From positions 62,001 through 126,000 of the forward strand of contig CAWBOB010000007.1 in assembly GCA_963790335.1 (NCBI GenBank): 64,000 nucleotides of DNA. Reading direction: 5' to 3'. The notes under the pieces are model-generated. The model saw only the letters and a program-made list of their open reading frames with translations. It made no database searches and had not been told where the DNA came from. The translations under genes and the position numbers were made by a program. The DNA is from JAOUEA01 sp963790335. GTDB lineage: Bacteria; Actinomycetota; UBA4738; HRBIN12. Below, one piece after another: positions 1 through 8,186 of this stretch. Position 1 is the first letter of the stretch. Each line of letters opens with the position of its first letter.

Positions 1-1437
1 GACCGGCGCCTTGATCGGCACGCCGGCGTCCATGAGGGACAGGGTCGATCCGCAGACGCTCGCCATCGACGTCGAGCCGTTGGAGCTCAGCACGTCGCTC
101 ACGAGGCGCAGCGCGTAGGGGAACTCGTCCTCGTGCGGCACGACCGGGATCAGCGCTCGCTCGGCGAGTGCGCCGTGCCCGATCTCGCGCCGGCGCGGGG
201 AGCCGACGCGGCCCGTCTCACCCGTGGAATAGGGCGGGAAGTTGTAGTGATGCATGTAGCGCTTCGAATCGGAGAGGTCGAGCGTGTCGATCATCTGGGT
301 CATGCGCAGCATGCCGAGGGTGGTGACGTTCAACACCTGCGTGTCGCCCCGGCTGAACAGGGCCGATCCGTGCGCGCGCTTCAGCACGCCGACCTCGGCC
401 GAGAGCGGACGGATCTCGGTGGGCGAACGACCGTCGAGGCGCACGCCGTCGGCGATCACCCTGGCCCGCATGACCTTCTTCTGGACCTGCTTCCACGCGG
501 GTCCGAACTCAGCCATGCGCGTCGAGCCCTCGTCACCGAGCTGAGCGGCCACGTGCTCCTTGGCGTCGGCCTTGAGCGCGTCGAGCTTGCGCTCGCGCTC
601 GGCCTTGTCGGGCACGATCGCCTCGCCCAGCCGGTCGGCCGCGAACGAGGAGACCATGTCGTGGACGTCGTCGCCGTAGAGCGGACGCGGTGTCCACTCC
701 TTGGCCGTGACGTCGACCGCGTCGAGGATCTCGCGCTGGAACTCGATCTGCTCGGCGATCGCGCGCTTGGCTGCCTCGAGACCCTCGGCCACGGCTTCCT
801 CGGTGGGGGCGGGCGCGCCGCCGGCCAGCAGGTCCCAGGTGTTGTCGGGCGCCTCGCCCTCGATCATGAGCACGTCGATCTCACCCGCATCGTTCCTGCG
901 GCCCGCGACGACCACGTCGAACGTGGCCTCCTCGACCTGCTGGAACGTCGGGTTGATGACCCACGCTCCATCGATCAGCCCCATGCGGACCGACGCCACG
1001 GGCCCGTCGAACGGCAGGCCGGCGAGGCAGGTCGCCATCGACGCCGCGTTCATCGCGGGGATGTCGTAGGGGTTCTCACCGTCCATGCCGAGGACGGTGA
1101 CGACCACCTGCACCTCGTCGCGGAAGCCGTCGTGGAACGTCGGGCGAAGCGGACGGTCGATGAGACGGCACGTGAGGATCGCGGTCTCGGACGGGCGGCC
1201 TTCGCGCCGGAAGAAGCTTCCGGGGATCTTGCCGACCGCGTACATGCGCTCCTCGACGTCGATCGTGAGCGGGAAGAAGTCGATGCCTTCCCGGGGGTTG
1301 CTGCTCACGCAGGTGGCGAGCACCTGCGTCTCGCCGTAGGTTGCGACGACGGCGCCGTCGGCGAGCTTGGCCATGCGGCCGGTCTCGTAGGTCATGTCCT
1401 TGGCGCCGAACGCGCGGGACTTGGTGATGGTGGCCAT
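1..1437 (-). CDS. pnp: Polyribonucleotide nucleotidyltransferase (PNPase), 3' end outside window
   Basis: Phosphorolytic 3'-5' exoribonuclease of mRNA turnover. The 479 visible codons begin MATITKSRAFGAKDM and contain the first RNase PH-like core (RMAKLADGAVVATYGETQ; FFPLTIDVEERMYAVG; RLIDRPLRP) and, at the window edge, the second core with SNGSTSMASVCGS and LMDAGVPIKAPV. The family is about 700-780 residues, so the KH and S1 domains lie beyond base 1. The ATG is preceded by a strong GAGGAGGAAGG ribosome-binding site. It lies downstream of rpsO in the usual rpsO-pnp order. No frame break is seen in this part. Confidence 0.97.
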   Translation of the reverse strand, partial: MATITKSRAFGAKDMTYETGRMAKLADGAVVATYGETQVLATCVSSNPREGIDFFPLTIDVEERMYAVGKIPGSFFRREGRPSETAILTCRLIDRPLRPTFHDGFRDEVQVVVTVLGMDGENPYDIPAMNAASMATCLAGLPFDGPVASVRMGLIDGAWVINPTFQQVEEATFDVVVAGRRNDAGEIDVLMIEGEAPDNTWDLLAGGAPAPTEEAVAEGLEAAKRAIAEQIEFQREILDAVDVTAKEWTPRPLYGDDVHDMVSSFAADRLGEAIVPDKAERERKLDALKADAKEHVAAQLGDEGSTRMAEFGPAWKQVQKKVMRARVIADGVRLDGRSPTEIRPLSAEVGVLKRAHGSALFSRGDTQVLNVTTLGMLRMTQMIDTLDLSDSKRYMHHYNFPPYSTGETGRVGSPRRREIGHGALAERALIPVVPHEDEFPYALRLVSDVLSSNGSTSMASVCGSTLSLMDAGVPIKAPV

Positions 1438-1496
1438 GTGGCCTTCCTCCTCGTGTGACGCGCACGCGTGTCCGCGTTGCGGTCTCGTTCGTGGCG

Positions 1497-1512
1497 CACG
1501 CATCGATGCGTG
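1497..1512 (-). promoter_or_regulatory. Inverted repeat in the pnp leader
   Basis: A perfect 16-base palindrome (CACGCATCGATGCGTG) lies 60-75 bases upstream of the pnp start. As RNA it would form a 6-bp stem with a TCGA loop. PNPase mRNA in other bacteria is autoregulated through leader hairpins, so this is a candidate, but the palindrome could equally be a DNA site. Confidence 0.3.
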
Positions 1513-1622
1513 TGCACATCGGAAGGAGGCGGGTCGGCCGATCCTCAGTGGTGAGTCGCCGGGCGCCGGGACGCGACGCTGCTCGCGTGTCCGGAAGCTC
1601 GCTACTGATTACCGACCTGGGT

Positions 1623-1639
1623 CCCGCCCCCCTGGCGGG
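1623..1639 (-). terminator. Possible rpsO-pnp intergenic hairpin
   Basis: CCCGCC (1623-1628) pairs with GGCGGG (1634-1639) across a 5-base loop, about 70 bases after the rpsO stop. There is no clear U tract, so this may be a processing or pausing hairpin and not a true terminator. The rest of the 273-base rpsO-pnp gap shows only the pnp ribosome-binding site and the palindrome at 1497-1512. Confidence 0.25.
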
Positions 1640-1710
1640 TCAGTCGTCCGTTCGCATCACTCCTCCGCGCCACTCCGGGTTGGCCCGATGGCACGCGCCG
1701 ACGAGCGCGC

Positions 1711-1980
1711 TCAGCGGCGCAGCCCCAGACGCGCGATCACGTCTCGGTACCGCTCGATGTCCTCGTTGCGGAGGTAGTCGAGCAGACGACGGCGCCGGCC
1801 GACCATCTTCAGCAGCCCGCGGCGGGAGGCGTGATCCAGCTTGTGGGTCTTGAGATGCTCGGTCAGCTCGGCGATGCGAGTGGTCAGCACCGCGATCTGC
1901 ACCTCGGCCGAGCCGGTATCGCCGTCGGAACGAGCGTACTCGGCGATGATCTGTGATTTCGCTTCGCTGGTCAACGTCAT
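1711..1980 (-). CDS. rpsO: 30S ribosomal protein S15
   Basis: Primary 16S rRNA-binding protein of the small-subunit platform, 89 residues, the usual family length. It starts MTLTSEAKSQIIAEYARSDG and has the conserved STGSAEVQIA-like (DTGSAEVQIAVLT) and HASRRGLLKMVGRRRRLLDYL segments that contact rRNA. Its ATG overlaps the ribF stop in an ATGA, so it is probably translated by coupling from ribF. pnp follows. Confidence 0.98.
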   Translation of the reverse strand: MTLTSEAKSQIIAEYARSDGDTGSAEVQIAVLTTRIAELTEHLKTHKLDHASRRGLLKMVGRRRRLLDYLRNEDIERYRDVIARLGLRR

Positions 1981-2939
1981 GGTGAGTTCCCAAGGCTACC
2001 AGCGACGGCGGCCTCGGGCACCGCATCGCGTGTTCGCTCGACATCGACGGCGATCGCCGCGACGAGCTCGTCGACCGACGGGTACCACACCTCGTCACGC
2101 AGACGCTCCCAGAACTCGATGGCGAGCGGATCGCCTCTGATCTCGTCTCCCTCGTAGTCGAGCAGGAACGCCTCGACGTGCAACGGCTCCACGCCGAAGG
2201 TCGGATTCGTGCCGACGTCGATCGCCGCACGGTACCGCCGGCCCCCGTGCTCGGCGACACCGGCATAGATGCCCTGGCCCGGCAACAGCAGCCGCGGCCA
2301 CGTGCGCAGGTTCGCCGTCGGGTAGCCCAGCCCGGTGCCGCGCCCCTGGCCCCCCACCACCTCGCCGTCGAGCACGAACCGGCGCCCGAGCGCGTCGGCC
2401 GGCCAGGTGAGCTCGCCTCGGGCGAGGGCTTCCCTGATCGAGGAGCTCGAGACGGTGCGGCCGTGGAGCTGCACGAGGGCGACCCCTTCCGCCGACATGC
2501 CGTGAGGCGCCCCCATGGCGGGAAGCGTCTCCACGGTGCCCGCGGCCTTGTATCCGAACGTGAAGTTGGCGCCCATCACCGCGTGACGAGCGCCGACACC
2601 GCCGACGAGCACATCGCGCACGAAGTCCTCGGCCGCCATGCCGGAGAACGCGGGTGTGAAGGCGAGCACCACGAGCAGGTCGAGGCCGCTCGAGGCGATG
2701 AGGTCCGCCTTGCGCTCGACGGTGGTGAGCAGGCGTGGTTCGGTGCCGGGGGCGAGCACCTCTCGAGGATGACGGTCGAAGGTGATGGCAACCGAACGCA
2801 TGCCCTCGTGCCGCGCCCGCGCCACCGTGGTCTCGAACACCGACCGATGCCCGAGGTGCACGCCGTCGAAGAACCCCACCGTCACCACCGAGGGTCGCTC
2901 GTCCAGCGGCAGCGTCTCGATCCCGTGCACGACCTCCAC
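1977..2939 (-). CDS. ribF: Bifunctional riboflavin kinase / FAD synthetase
   Basis: Converts riboflavin to FMN and FMN to FAD in the cytoplasm. 320 residues. The N-terminal FAD-synthetase nucleotidyltransferase domain has VGFFDGVHLGHRSV near residue 20 and a second loop SSSIREALARGEL near 165. The C-terminal riboflavin kinase domain has GLGYPTANL and VGTNPTFG and ends near residue 300. GTG start at 2939, with TAGGCT eight bases upstream and no Shine-Dalgarno sequence, suggesting a leaderless message. It is first in ribF-rpsO-pnp. Confidence 0.96.
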   Translation of the reverse strand: MEVVHGIETLPLDERPSVVTVGFFDGVHLGHRSVFETTVARARHEGMRSVAITFDRHPREVLAPGTEPRLLTTVERKADLIASSGLDLLVVLAFTPAFSGMAAEDFVRDVLVGGVGARHAVMGANFTFGYKAAGTVETLPAMGAPHGMSAEGVALVQLHGRTVSSSSIREALARGELTWPADALGRRFVLDGEVVGGQGRGTGLGYPTANLRTWPRLLLPGQGIYAGVAEHGGRRYRAAIDVGTNPTFGVEPLHVEAFLLDYEGDEIRGDPLAIEFWERLRDEVWYPSVDELVAAIAVDVERTRDAVPEAAVAGSLGNSP

Positions 2940-2947
2940 GGTCGGAG

Positions 2948-2953
2948 AGCCTA
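2948..2953 (-). promoter_or_regulatory. -10 box of ribF
   Basis: On the minus strand the hexamer is TAGGCT, separated by 8 bases from the GTG start of ribF at 2939. The placement puts the transcript start at or next to the start codon. Confidence 0.5.
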
Positions 2954-3015
2954 TCGGGCACCGTGCTGGGCCCCGCTCGCGGCTGGTCCGTTCGCTCGGG
3001 GCGGGGGCGCTGGAG

Positions 3016-3021
3016 TACGGT
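3016..3021 (+). promoter_or_regulatory. -10 box of the binding lipoprotein gene
   Basis: TACGGT followed by 7 bases and then GTG at 3029. The identical spacing at many other starts in this window favours GTG 3029, with a leaderless message, over the in-frame GTG at 3020. Confidence 0.5.
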
Positions 3022-3028
3022 GAGCCTC

Positions 3029-3940
3029 GTGCTCGGTCGATCCCTCGCAGCCTCGATGGTGGTGGTCGCGCTCGCCGGCTGCGTCTCGTCGGCCCGAGAC
3101 GCTCGGGTGACCAGTGACGAGGTCATCACGATCGCCTCGTTCGACTTCGCCGAGAGCGAGCTGGTCGCCGCCGTGTACGCGGGGGCGTTGCGGGAAGCGG
3201 GGTTCGACGTCACCCATCTTCGTCGGGTCGGGTCACGCGAGATGCTGCTTCCCGCGCTCGAACGAGGGCTGGTCGAGATGGTGCCGGAGTACTCGGGGAG
3301 CGCGCTCGCCTTCTTCGGCGGACGACCGACCGCCGATGCGTCAGCCACGGCCGCAGCGCTGGCCGACGTCGCCGCGCCTCGCGGGCTCGTCACGCTCGAA
3401 CCGGCCGCCGCGCAGAGCCGCAACGGGGTCGTCGTGAGCGCGGACACGGCGCAGCGGCTCGGGCTGCGAACGATCAGCGACCTGAGCACCGCCGCCGCCG
3501 ACATGTCGTTCGGCGGCCCTCCCGAATGCCCCGACCGGCCGTTGTGCCTGCCGGGGCTCGAGCGGGCCTACGGCCTCACTTTCGGCTCGTTCCTTCCGCT
3601 CGACGTGGGCGGGCCGATCACGGTGGCGGCGGTGAGCGGCGGCACGGTCGACGTCGGCCTGGTGTTCACGTCGGACGGGAGCCTCGCCCGCCACGACCTG
3701 GTGCTGTTGCGGGACGACCGTGGCCTCCAGCCCGCTGAGAGCATCGTGCCGCTCGTTCGGCGTGACGCCCTCGATCGCTTCGGAGCGGCCCTGGGTGAAT
3801 CGTTCGATCGCGTGTCGTCGCAGCTGACCACCGACGACCTGCGCCGGTTGAACGCACTCGTGGCAGGGGGGGTGTCGGCCGACGACGCAGCTGCACGGTG
3901 GCTCGACGAGCACGGAGCCGGCACACCGACGCCCGGGTAG
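3029..3940 (+). CDS. Glycine betaine/osmoprotectant-type ABC substrate-binding lipoprotein (OpuAC/ProX family)
   Basis: About 303 residues. The N-terminus MLGRSLAASMVVVALAGC is a lipoprotein signal with an LAGC lipobox, so the mature protein is anchored outside the membrane. The body matches the OpuAC-type fold: VITIASFDFAESELVA, a VPEYSGSALAFFGG strand, GGPPECPDRPLCLPGLE and VDVGLVFTSDG. These proteins bind quaternary amines for an ABC transporter, but no permease or ATPase gene is present nearby. It precedes the kinase A operon by 32 bases on the same strand. Alternative start at GTG 3020. Ligand not deducible. Confidence 0.85.
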   Translation: MLGRSLAASMVVVALAGCVSSARDARVTSDEVITIASFDFAESELVAAVYAGALREAGFDVTHLRRVGSREMLLPALERGLVEMVPEYSGSALAFFGGRPTADASATAAALADVAAPRGLVTLEPAAAQSRNGVVVSADTAQRLGLRTISDLSTAAADMSFGGPPECPDRPLCLPGLERAYGLTFGSFLPLDVGGPITVAAVSGGTVDVGLVFTSDGSLARHDLVLLRDDRGLQPAESIVPLVRRDALDRFGAALGESFDRVSSQLTTDDLRRLNALVAGGVSADDAAARWLDEHGAGTPTPG

Positions 3941-3943
3941 CAT
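3938..3943 (+). promoter_or_regulatory. Possible internal -10 box before the kinase A operon
   Basis: TAGCAT overlaps the stop codon of the binding-protein gene. A transcript starting about 7 bases later would have a leader of roughly 23 bases containing the GGAAGGAG ribosome-binding site at 3961-3968. Sequence match only. Confidence 0.3.
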
Positions 3944-3972
3944 CTCGATCGCATCGGAAGGGAAGGAGCGTC

Positions 3973-5661
3973 GTGGACGCCCTCGAACGGCCGAACCCCG
4001 GCACATCGGCGCGCCAGCGGCGCGTGCTCGGATCGAAGGTGCGACGGCGCCCGTCGGGCGAGGCACCTCCCCTGCCCCGCGAGCTCGGCCGCACCGGCCG
4101 GTACTGGCTCTCCATCGCCGTGATCCTGATCGCGACGGTGATCGGCATCGTGCTGTTCGATCCACTCCAGTACTTCTTCGAGCGCATGGACGCATCGATC
4201 CTCCAGTGGTTCGCTTCGTGGCGGAGCCAGGCCGTGGTGGACGTCTTGACGGTCGTGGCGCTGCTCACCTCTCGATGGGTGATCCGGTCGCTCCGGTGGG
4301 CGACGATCGCGGCGTTGATCCTGGCGAAGCGCTGGCGGCATCTGCTCGTGTTCATCGGCGCCTGCTTCGTCGAGGGCGCCTTGAGCTACCTGCTCGCTCA
4401 GTTCCTCGGGCGTCCTCGCCCGCTCGGCGCCTGGATCGTCGGACCCTGGCAGGGCTACTCCCTGCCCTCGATCCCGATGTCGGCCCTCGCGGTCTCCCTG
4501 GTCGGCATGTCGTATTCCCTGATCCCGCATGGCAGGCATCGCGACATCGCGAAGTGGGGCACCGTGACCGCGCTGCTGCTGGCTGGTCTCGCCCGGGTCG
4601 CCCTCGGGTCGGATCACATCGGTGACGCCGTGCTCGGCGCCGTGCTCGGCGTCGCGGTCGGACTCACCGCCTTCCGATGGTTCACCCCCAACGACATCTT
4701 CCCGGTCACCTATGCAGGCGGGAAGTCGGCCCACCTCGACGTCGGCGGCAGGCGCGGGGAAGCGATCGCCACGGCGGTACGGGACCAGCTGGGCTATCAG
4801 GTGCTCGAGGTGAAACCGGTCGGCTTGGCCGGCTCCGGGGGATCGACCCCCCTGCGTCTGCGGGTGACGGAGGAGGGGACGGGCGCCGAGCACCTGCTGT
4901 TCGCCAAGCTCTACGCCAAGAGTCACGTTCGCGCCGACCGCTGGTACAAGCTCGGCCGCACCGTGCTCTACGGCAAGCTCGAGGACGAGAGCCCCTTCCA
5001 GACGGTGCGCCGATTCGTCGAGTACGAGGACTACACGCTCCGGCTGATGGAGGACTTCGGGCTGCCCGTCCCGAGGCCCTACGGCGTGCTCGAGATCACG
5101 CCTGAGCGCGAGTACATGATCGTGATGGAGTTCTTCGACGGCGCGGTCGAGATCGGTGACGCCGAGATCGACGACGAGGTGATCCACCAAGGCCTGGCGT
5201 TGATCCGGGAGATGTGGGACGAGGGCCTCGCCCACCGCGACGTGAAGCCCGCCAACCTCATGGTCCGCGACGGGCAGCTCAAGCTGATCGACGTGTTCTT
5301 CGTGCAGGTGCGCCCCTCGCCGTGGCGGCAGGCGGTGGACCTCGCCAACATGATGCTGGTGCTGGGCCTACGGACCGACGCGCACCGGGTCTACGAGCAC
5401 GCGCTGCGGTACTTCACACCAGAGGAGATCGCCGAGGCGTTCGCCGCCACGCGAGGCATCGCGAGCCCGACCCAGCTGCGATCGATGATGAAGGCCGACC
5501 GTCGCGACCTGATGGCCGAGTTCCAGCGGCTCGCGCCGCATCGCGCGCCGCTCAAGATCCAGCGGTGGAGCATCCGCCGTGTGGGCCTCACGATCGCCGT
5601 CGTGCTGGTCGGCCTGATCGCGTTCGCCCTCGTGACGTCGAACTGGACGGTCTTCGCGTGA
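3973..5661 (+). CDS. Membrane PAP2-like domain fused to a RIO/Ser-Thr-type kinase domain (fusion A)
   Basis: 562 residues; GTG start chosen for GGAAGGAG four bases upstream. Residues about 35-240 form a multi-pass PAP2-like membrane domain; about 280-510 are a kinase-like domain; one membrane segment ends the protein (RRVGLTIAVVLVGLIAF). Kinase residues are intact: K312 (LFAKLYAK), HRDVKPAN at 421-428 with D423 and N428, and D440 (LIDV). The PAP2 active site is degenerate: PSGH is PSIPM (165-169), and in the R208 motif the catalytic His position is D214. It is thus probably a kinase with an inactive PAP2-like sensor or scaffold. Substrate unknown. The stop overlaps the next gene (GTGA). Closely similar to fusion B at 8187-9848. 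Confidence 0.85.
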   Translation: MDALERPNPGTSARQRRVLGSKVRRRPSGEAPPLPRELGRTGRYWLSIAVILIATVIGIVLFDPLQYFFERMDASILQWFASWRSQAVVDVLTVVALLTSRWVIRSLRWATIAALILAKRWRHLLVFIGACFVEGALSYLLAQFLGRPRPLGAWIVGPWQGYSLPSIPMSALAVSLVGMSYSLIPHGRHRDIAKWGTVTALLLAGLARVALGSDHIGDAVLGAVLGVAVGLTAFRWFTPNDIFPVTYAGGKSAHLDVGGRRGEAIATAVRDQLGYQVLEVKPVGLAGSGGSTPLRLRVTEEGTGAEHLLFAKLYAKSHVRADRWYKLGRTVLYGKLEDESPFQTVRRFVEYEDYTLRLMEDFGLPVPRPYGVLEITPEREYMIVMEFFDGAVEIGDAEIDDEVIHQGLALIREMWDEGLAHRDVKPANLMVRDGQLKLIDVFFVQVRPSPWRQAVDLANMMLVLGLRTDAHRVYEHALRYFTPEEIAEAFAATRGIASPTQLRSMMKADRRDLMAEFQRLAPHRAPLKIQRWSIRRVGLTIAVVLVGLIAFALVTSNWTVFA

Positions 5662-6233
5662 GGCGGCGCTCACTCGGCGTCGCCGGGTCGGTCGTGTTGC
5701 TCGCATTCACCGGTACCGCGTGCGTCGCCGACTTCGGCGCGCAACCGATCTGCTCGAAGCCGGAGGAGGCGGTCATGGTGCTCGTGGCCCAGTCGGTGCC
5801 GTCGGCCACCCGCCTGCCGTGCATCGCCGAGCTCCCCATCGGGTGGATGTTCAGCGGGATCGACGTCAACGACGCCGGCACCACGCTGTGGCTCGACCAC
5901 GACCGGGCCGGGGTCCATGCCCTCGAGGTCGAGCTCATGAACAGCTGCGATACGTCGGCGGCCGTGGAGGTGCCCGCGGCGCCCGACGAGTTCGGCATGC
6001 GCGTCTATCAGGAGCCGACGAGCCTCGAGCCGTACTCCGGAACCCGGTGGCTGACCTTCGACGGCGGCTGCATCGTCTACCGATACCGCTTCGCGAACGA
6101 CACGGAGTCGTCGCTGGTGCTCGAGGCCGACCGAGCGATATCGTCGATCCCGCGCGCGACCATCGTGGCATGGATGCGTCGGCAGCTCGACGTCACGCTC
6201 TGCGGCGCCGGCGCGCCCGATTGCGTCGGATGA
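5658..6233 (+). CDS. Probable secreted/lipoprotein of unknown function with six conserved-looking cysteines
   Basis: 191 residues from a GTG overlapping the fusion A stop. The N-terminus MRRRSLGVAGSVVLLAFTGTAC is an export signal; C22 could be lipidated, though the lipobox (GTAC) is weak. The mature part has Cys at 32, 55, 97, 138, 182 and 189, consistent with disulfides outside the membrane, and stretches LPIGWMFSGID and GTRWLTFDGGCIVYRYRF. No family recognised. Its stop overlaps the PAP2 phosphatase start (ATGA), so fusion A, this protein and the phosphatase form one translationally coupled operon, implying a shared task at the membrane. Confidence 0.75.
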   Translation: MRRRSLGVAGSVVLLAFTGTACVADFGAQPICSKPEEAVMVLVAQSVPSATRLPCIAELPIGWMFSGIDVNDAGTTLWLDHDRAGVHALEVELMNSCDTSAAVEVPAAPDEFGMRVYQEPTSLEPYSGTRWLTFDGGCIVYRYRFANDTESSLVLEADRAISSIPRATIVAWMRRQLDVTLCGAGAPDCVG

Positions 6234-6958
6234 GCACGGCGCCCGACATCCTCGTCCATCATCGGCGCGCCCTCGCCGTGGCGGTCGGACTCCTCGCGGT
6301 CCTCGCGTTCCTCCTCGTCGCGGTCGGGCGACACCCGGAGCAGCAGGCGCCGGCAACGACCCTGGCGGTGATCGGCCAGGTCGACGCATCGGTCGCTCGG
6401 TGGGCCGTCGATGTCCGGGCGGGGGCACTCACGGTGGTGTTCAAGGCGCTCAACCTGATCGGCGCGGGCATCGTCACGATCCCGCTGCGCATCGCCGCAT
6501 CGATGTGGCTGCTCGTTCGCCGCCGGTTCGTCGCCTTCTCGGCGTTCGCCCTGACCTGGCTGGCCTCGGAGCTGCTCCTCACCTGGCTGAAGGTGTTCTT
6601 CCACCGGGGACGACCGGAGGGCTCGCTCGTCGAGACGTCGGGATTCTCGTTTCCGTCGGGGCACGCCGTGGCGGGAACGGCGCTCGCTGTCGCGCTCGTG
6701 CTGGTCTCGTTCCCGCCTGGTGAGCGCCGACGCAAGTGGGAGCTGCTCGCGGTCGCGTTCGCGTTCGTGATGGCCCTATCGCGCGTCTACCTCGCGGCGC
6801 ACTGGCTCTCCGACGTCGTGACCGGTGTGGTGCTGGGAAGCAGCATCGCCCTCGGCTCGGCGGCGCTGGTGAGCGAGATCGTGAACCTGCTCGTCGCGCG
6901 CGGCGCGATCCGACGGGCGATGCCACCCGGCGATCCGTTGGATCCGCGCCTGAGCTAA
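6230..6958 (+). CDS. PAP2-family membrane phosphatase with intact active site
   Basis: 242 residues, multi-pass. All three PAP2 signature motifs are present: K121-x6-R128-P129, P142-S143-G144-H145, and S184-R185-x5-H191-x3-D195 (SRVYLAAHWLSD). The family removes phosphate from lipid phosphates or polyprenyl pyrophosphates at the outer membrane face. The catalytic His pair is H145/H191. It is the last gene of the fusion A operon and ends 17 bases before the convergent flippase-like gene. The likely substrate is a lipid or carrier phosphate, possibly undecaprenyl pyrophosphate; specificity cannot be read from sequence. Confidence 0.9.
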   Translation: MSTAPDILVHHRRALAVAVGLLAVLAFLLVAVGRHPEQQAPATTLAVIGQVDASVARWAVDVRAGALTVVFKALNLIGAGIVTIPLRIAASMWLLVRRRFVAFSAFALTWLASELLLTWLKVFFHRGRPEGSLVETSGFSFPSGHAVAGTALAVALVLVSFPPGERRRKWELLAVAFAFVMALSRVYLAAHWLSDVVTGVVLGSSIALGSAALVSEIVNLLVARGAIRRAMPPGDPLDPRLS

Positions 6959-6975
6959 CGACGAGCGTTCGGGCA

Positions 6976-8088
6976 TCACTGCCGGGACGGGATGCCCTCG
7001 TCTCCCTCGACGATCACGCCGTCTTCCGGCGAGCCACGGCGCCAGTCCTTCTTCGCCTTCCAGATCAGATAGGTGAACGCACCGAGCGGGATCTGCACGC
7101 CGTAGGTCAGGGCACGGAAGATCAGCACCGCCCCGACGACCGCGGCCTTCTCGTCGGCGGGAGCGGCAGCCGCGAGCCCTCCGATGTACCCGAGGTCGAT
7201 CACGCCCACACCGCCGGGCGTGATCGGCACGGCCGAGAGCAGCCGGCTGAACGCGAATACGGCGAACACCTCGGCCGTGCTCACGTCCTGCTCCGAGACC
7301 CCGAGGCTCCGCAGGGAGAGGAGCAGCACGAGCGCGAGGGCGAGGTGGCTGCCGACGGTGGTGATCGACAGTCGCAGCCACCGTCGCTCGACCAGGCCGA
7401 TCGTGTCGGCCCTGAACCTCGCGGCGCCGTCGCCCATGTCGGTCTTCGGGGGCCTTCGGAACGCCCGCAGGAAGAACGAGATGACCCGGCCCAGACCGTC
7501 GCCGATGCGCCGAGCGAGACGCTCACTCGCGAAGAGCGCAGCGAGGAGACCGACCGCGACGGCCAGCACGATCACACCGACCGTTGCGGCGACGACGTAG
7601 GCCGAGCCGCTCTGCCCGGCGATCACGAGGAACACGATCGACAGCACCGGCAACGCCAGCTTGGTGAAGATGTTCCAGATGCCGGTCACCCCGACGAAGA
7701 GGGTCACGTCGGTGCCGGTGAACCCCCACGACCTCAGGATGGTGTACGTGAGTCCGACCGCGATGGCGCCCCCTCCGGGAAGCGTGTTCGCCACCGAGGT
7801 GGTCGTCTGCGTGATCACCGCCGCCTGCCCGAACCTGAGCCCGGGCAGGGCCGCCATGTTCGCCCACCAGTACGTGACCATGTTGAAGATCATCGCGGCG
7901 ACGAGCCCTGCGAGCTCGAGGCCCGTGAGCGACTCGAACGCCTTCCATACCGCGCCGTAGTCGGCCACCTTCGGGATCGCGAAGACGAAGATGCCGACGA
8001 CGATCGCGAGCGAGATCAGACCCGACACGATCCGGCGGGCCGGCGAGTGGCGCTTCACCTGTGGAGATGCGGGGTCGGGCGACCTCAC
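6976..8088 (-). CDS. LPG-synthase transmembrane (UPF0104/AglD-like) flippase-type membrane protein
   Basis: 370 residues with about eight hydrophobic segments (IVSGLISLAIVVGIFVFAI; LAGLVAAMIFNMVTYWW; VAVGLLAALFA and others) and the family-typical tail ITPGGVGVIDLGY followed by ALIFRALTYGVQIPLGA. This is the TIGR00374/lysylphosphatidylglycerol-synthase membrane region without the synthetase domain, linked in other organisms to flipping of lipids or glycolipids. GTG start; divergent from fusion B and convergent with the PAP2 gene. It lacks a fused kinase, but a stand-alone kinase module lies on either side of it. Confidence 0.85.
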   Translation of the reverse strand: MRSPDPASPQVKRHSPARRIVSGLISLAIVVGIFVFAIPKVADYGAVWKAFESLTGLELAGLVAAMIFNMVTYWWANMAALPGLRFGQAAVITQTTTSVANTLPGGGAIAVGLTYTILRSWGFTGTDVTLFVGVTGIWNIFTKLALPVLSIVFLVIAGQSGSAYVVAATVGVIVLAVAVGLLAALFASERLARRIGDGLGRVISFFLRAFRRPPKTDMGDGAARFRADTIGLVERRWLRLSITTVGSHLALALVLLLSLRSLGVSEQDVSTAEVFAVFAFSRLLSAVPITPGGVGVIDLGYIGGLAAAAPADEKAAVVGAVLIFRALTYGVQIPLGAFTYLIWKAKKDWRRGSPEDGVIVEGDEGIPSRQ

Positions 8089-8173
8089 TCCGTACCGCGC
8101 TGACGCTGCTCGATCATGACTGGGCAGGATATCCCTTCACCGCCTGGCTTGCGGGGGCCCCGGGACCCTCCGG

Positions 8174-8179
8174 TAGTCT
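8174..8179 (+). promoter_or_regulatory. -10 box of fusion B
   Basis: TAGTCT, then 7 bases, then the ATG at 8187. There is no Shine-Dalgarno sequence, so a leaderless message is likely. It lies in the 98-base divergent gap before the flippase-like gene. Confidence 0.55.
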
Positions 8180-8186
8180 GCGCGGC

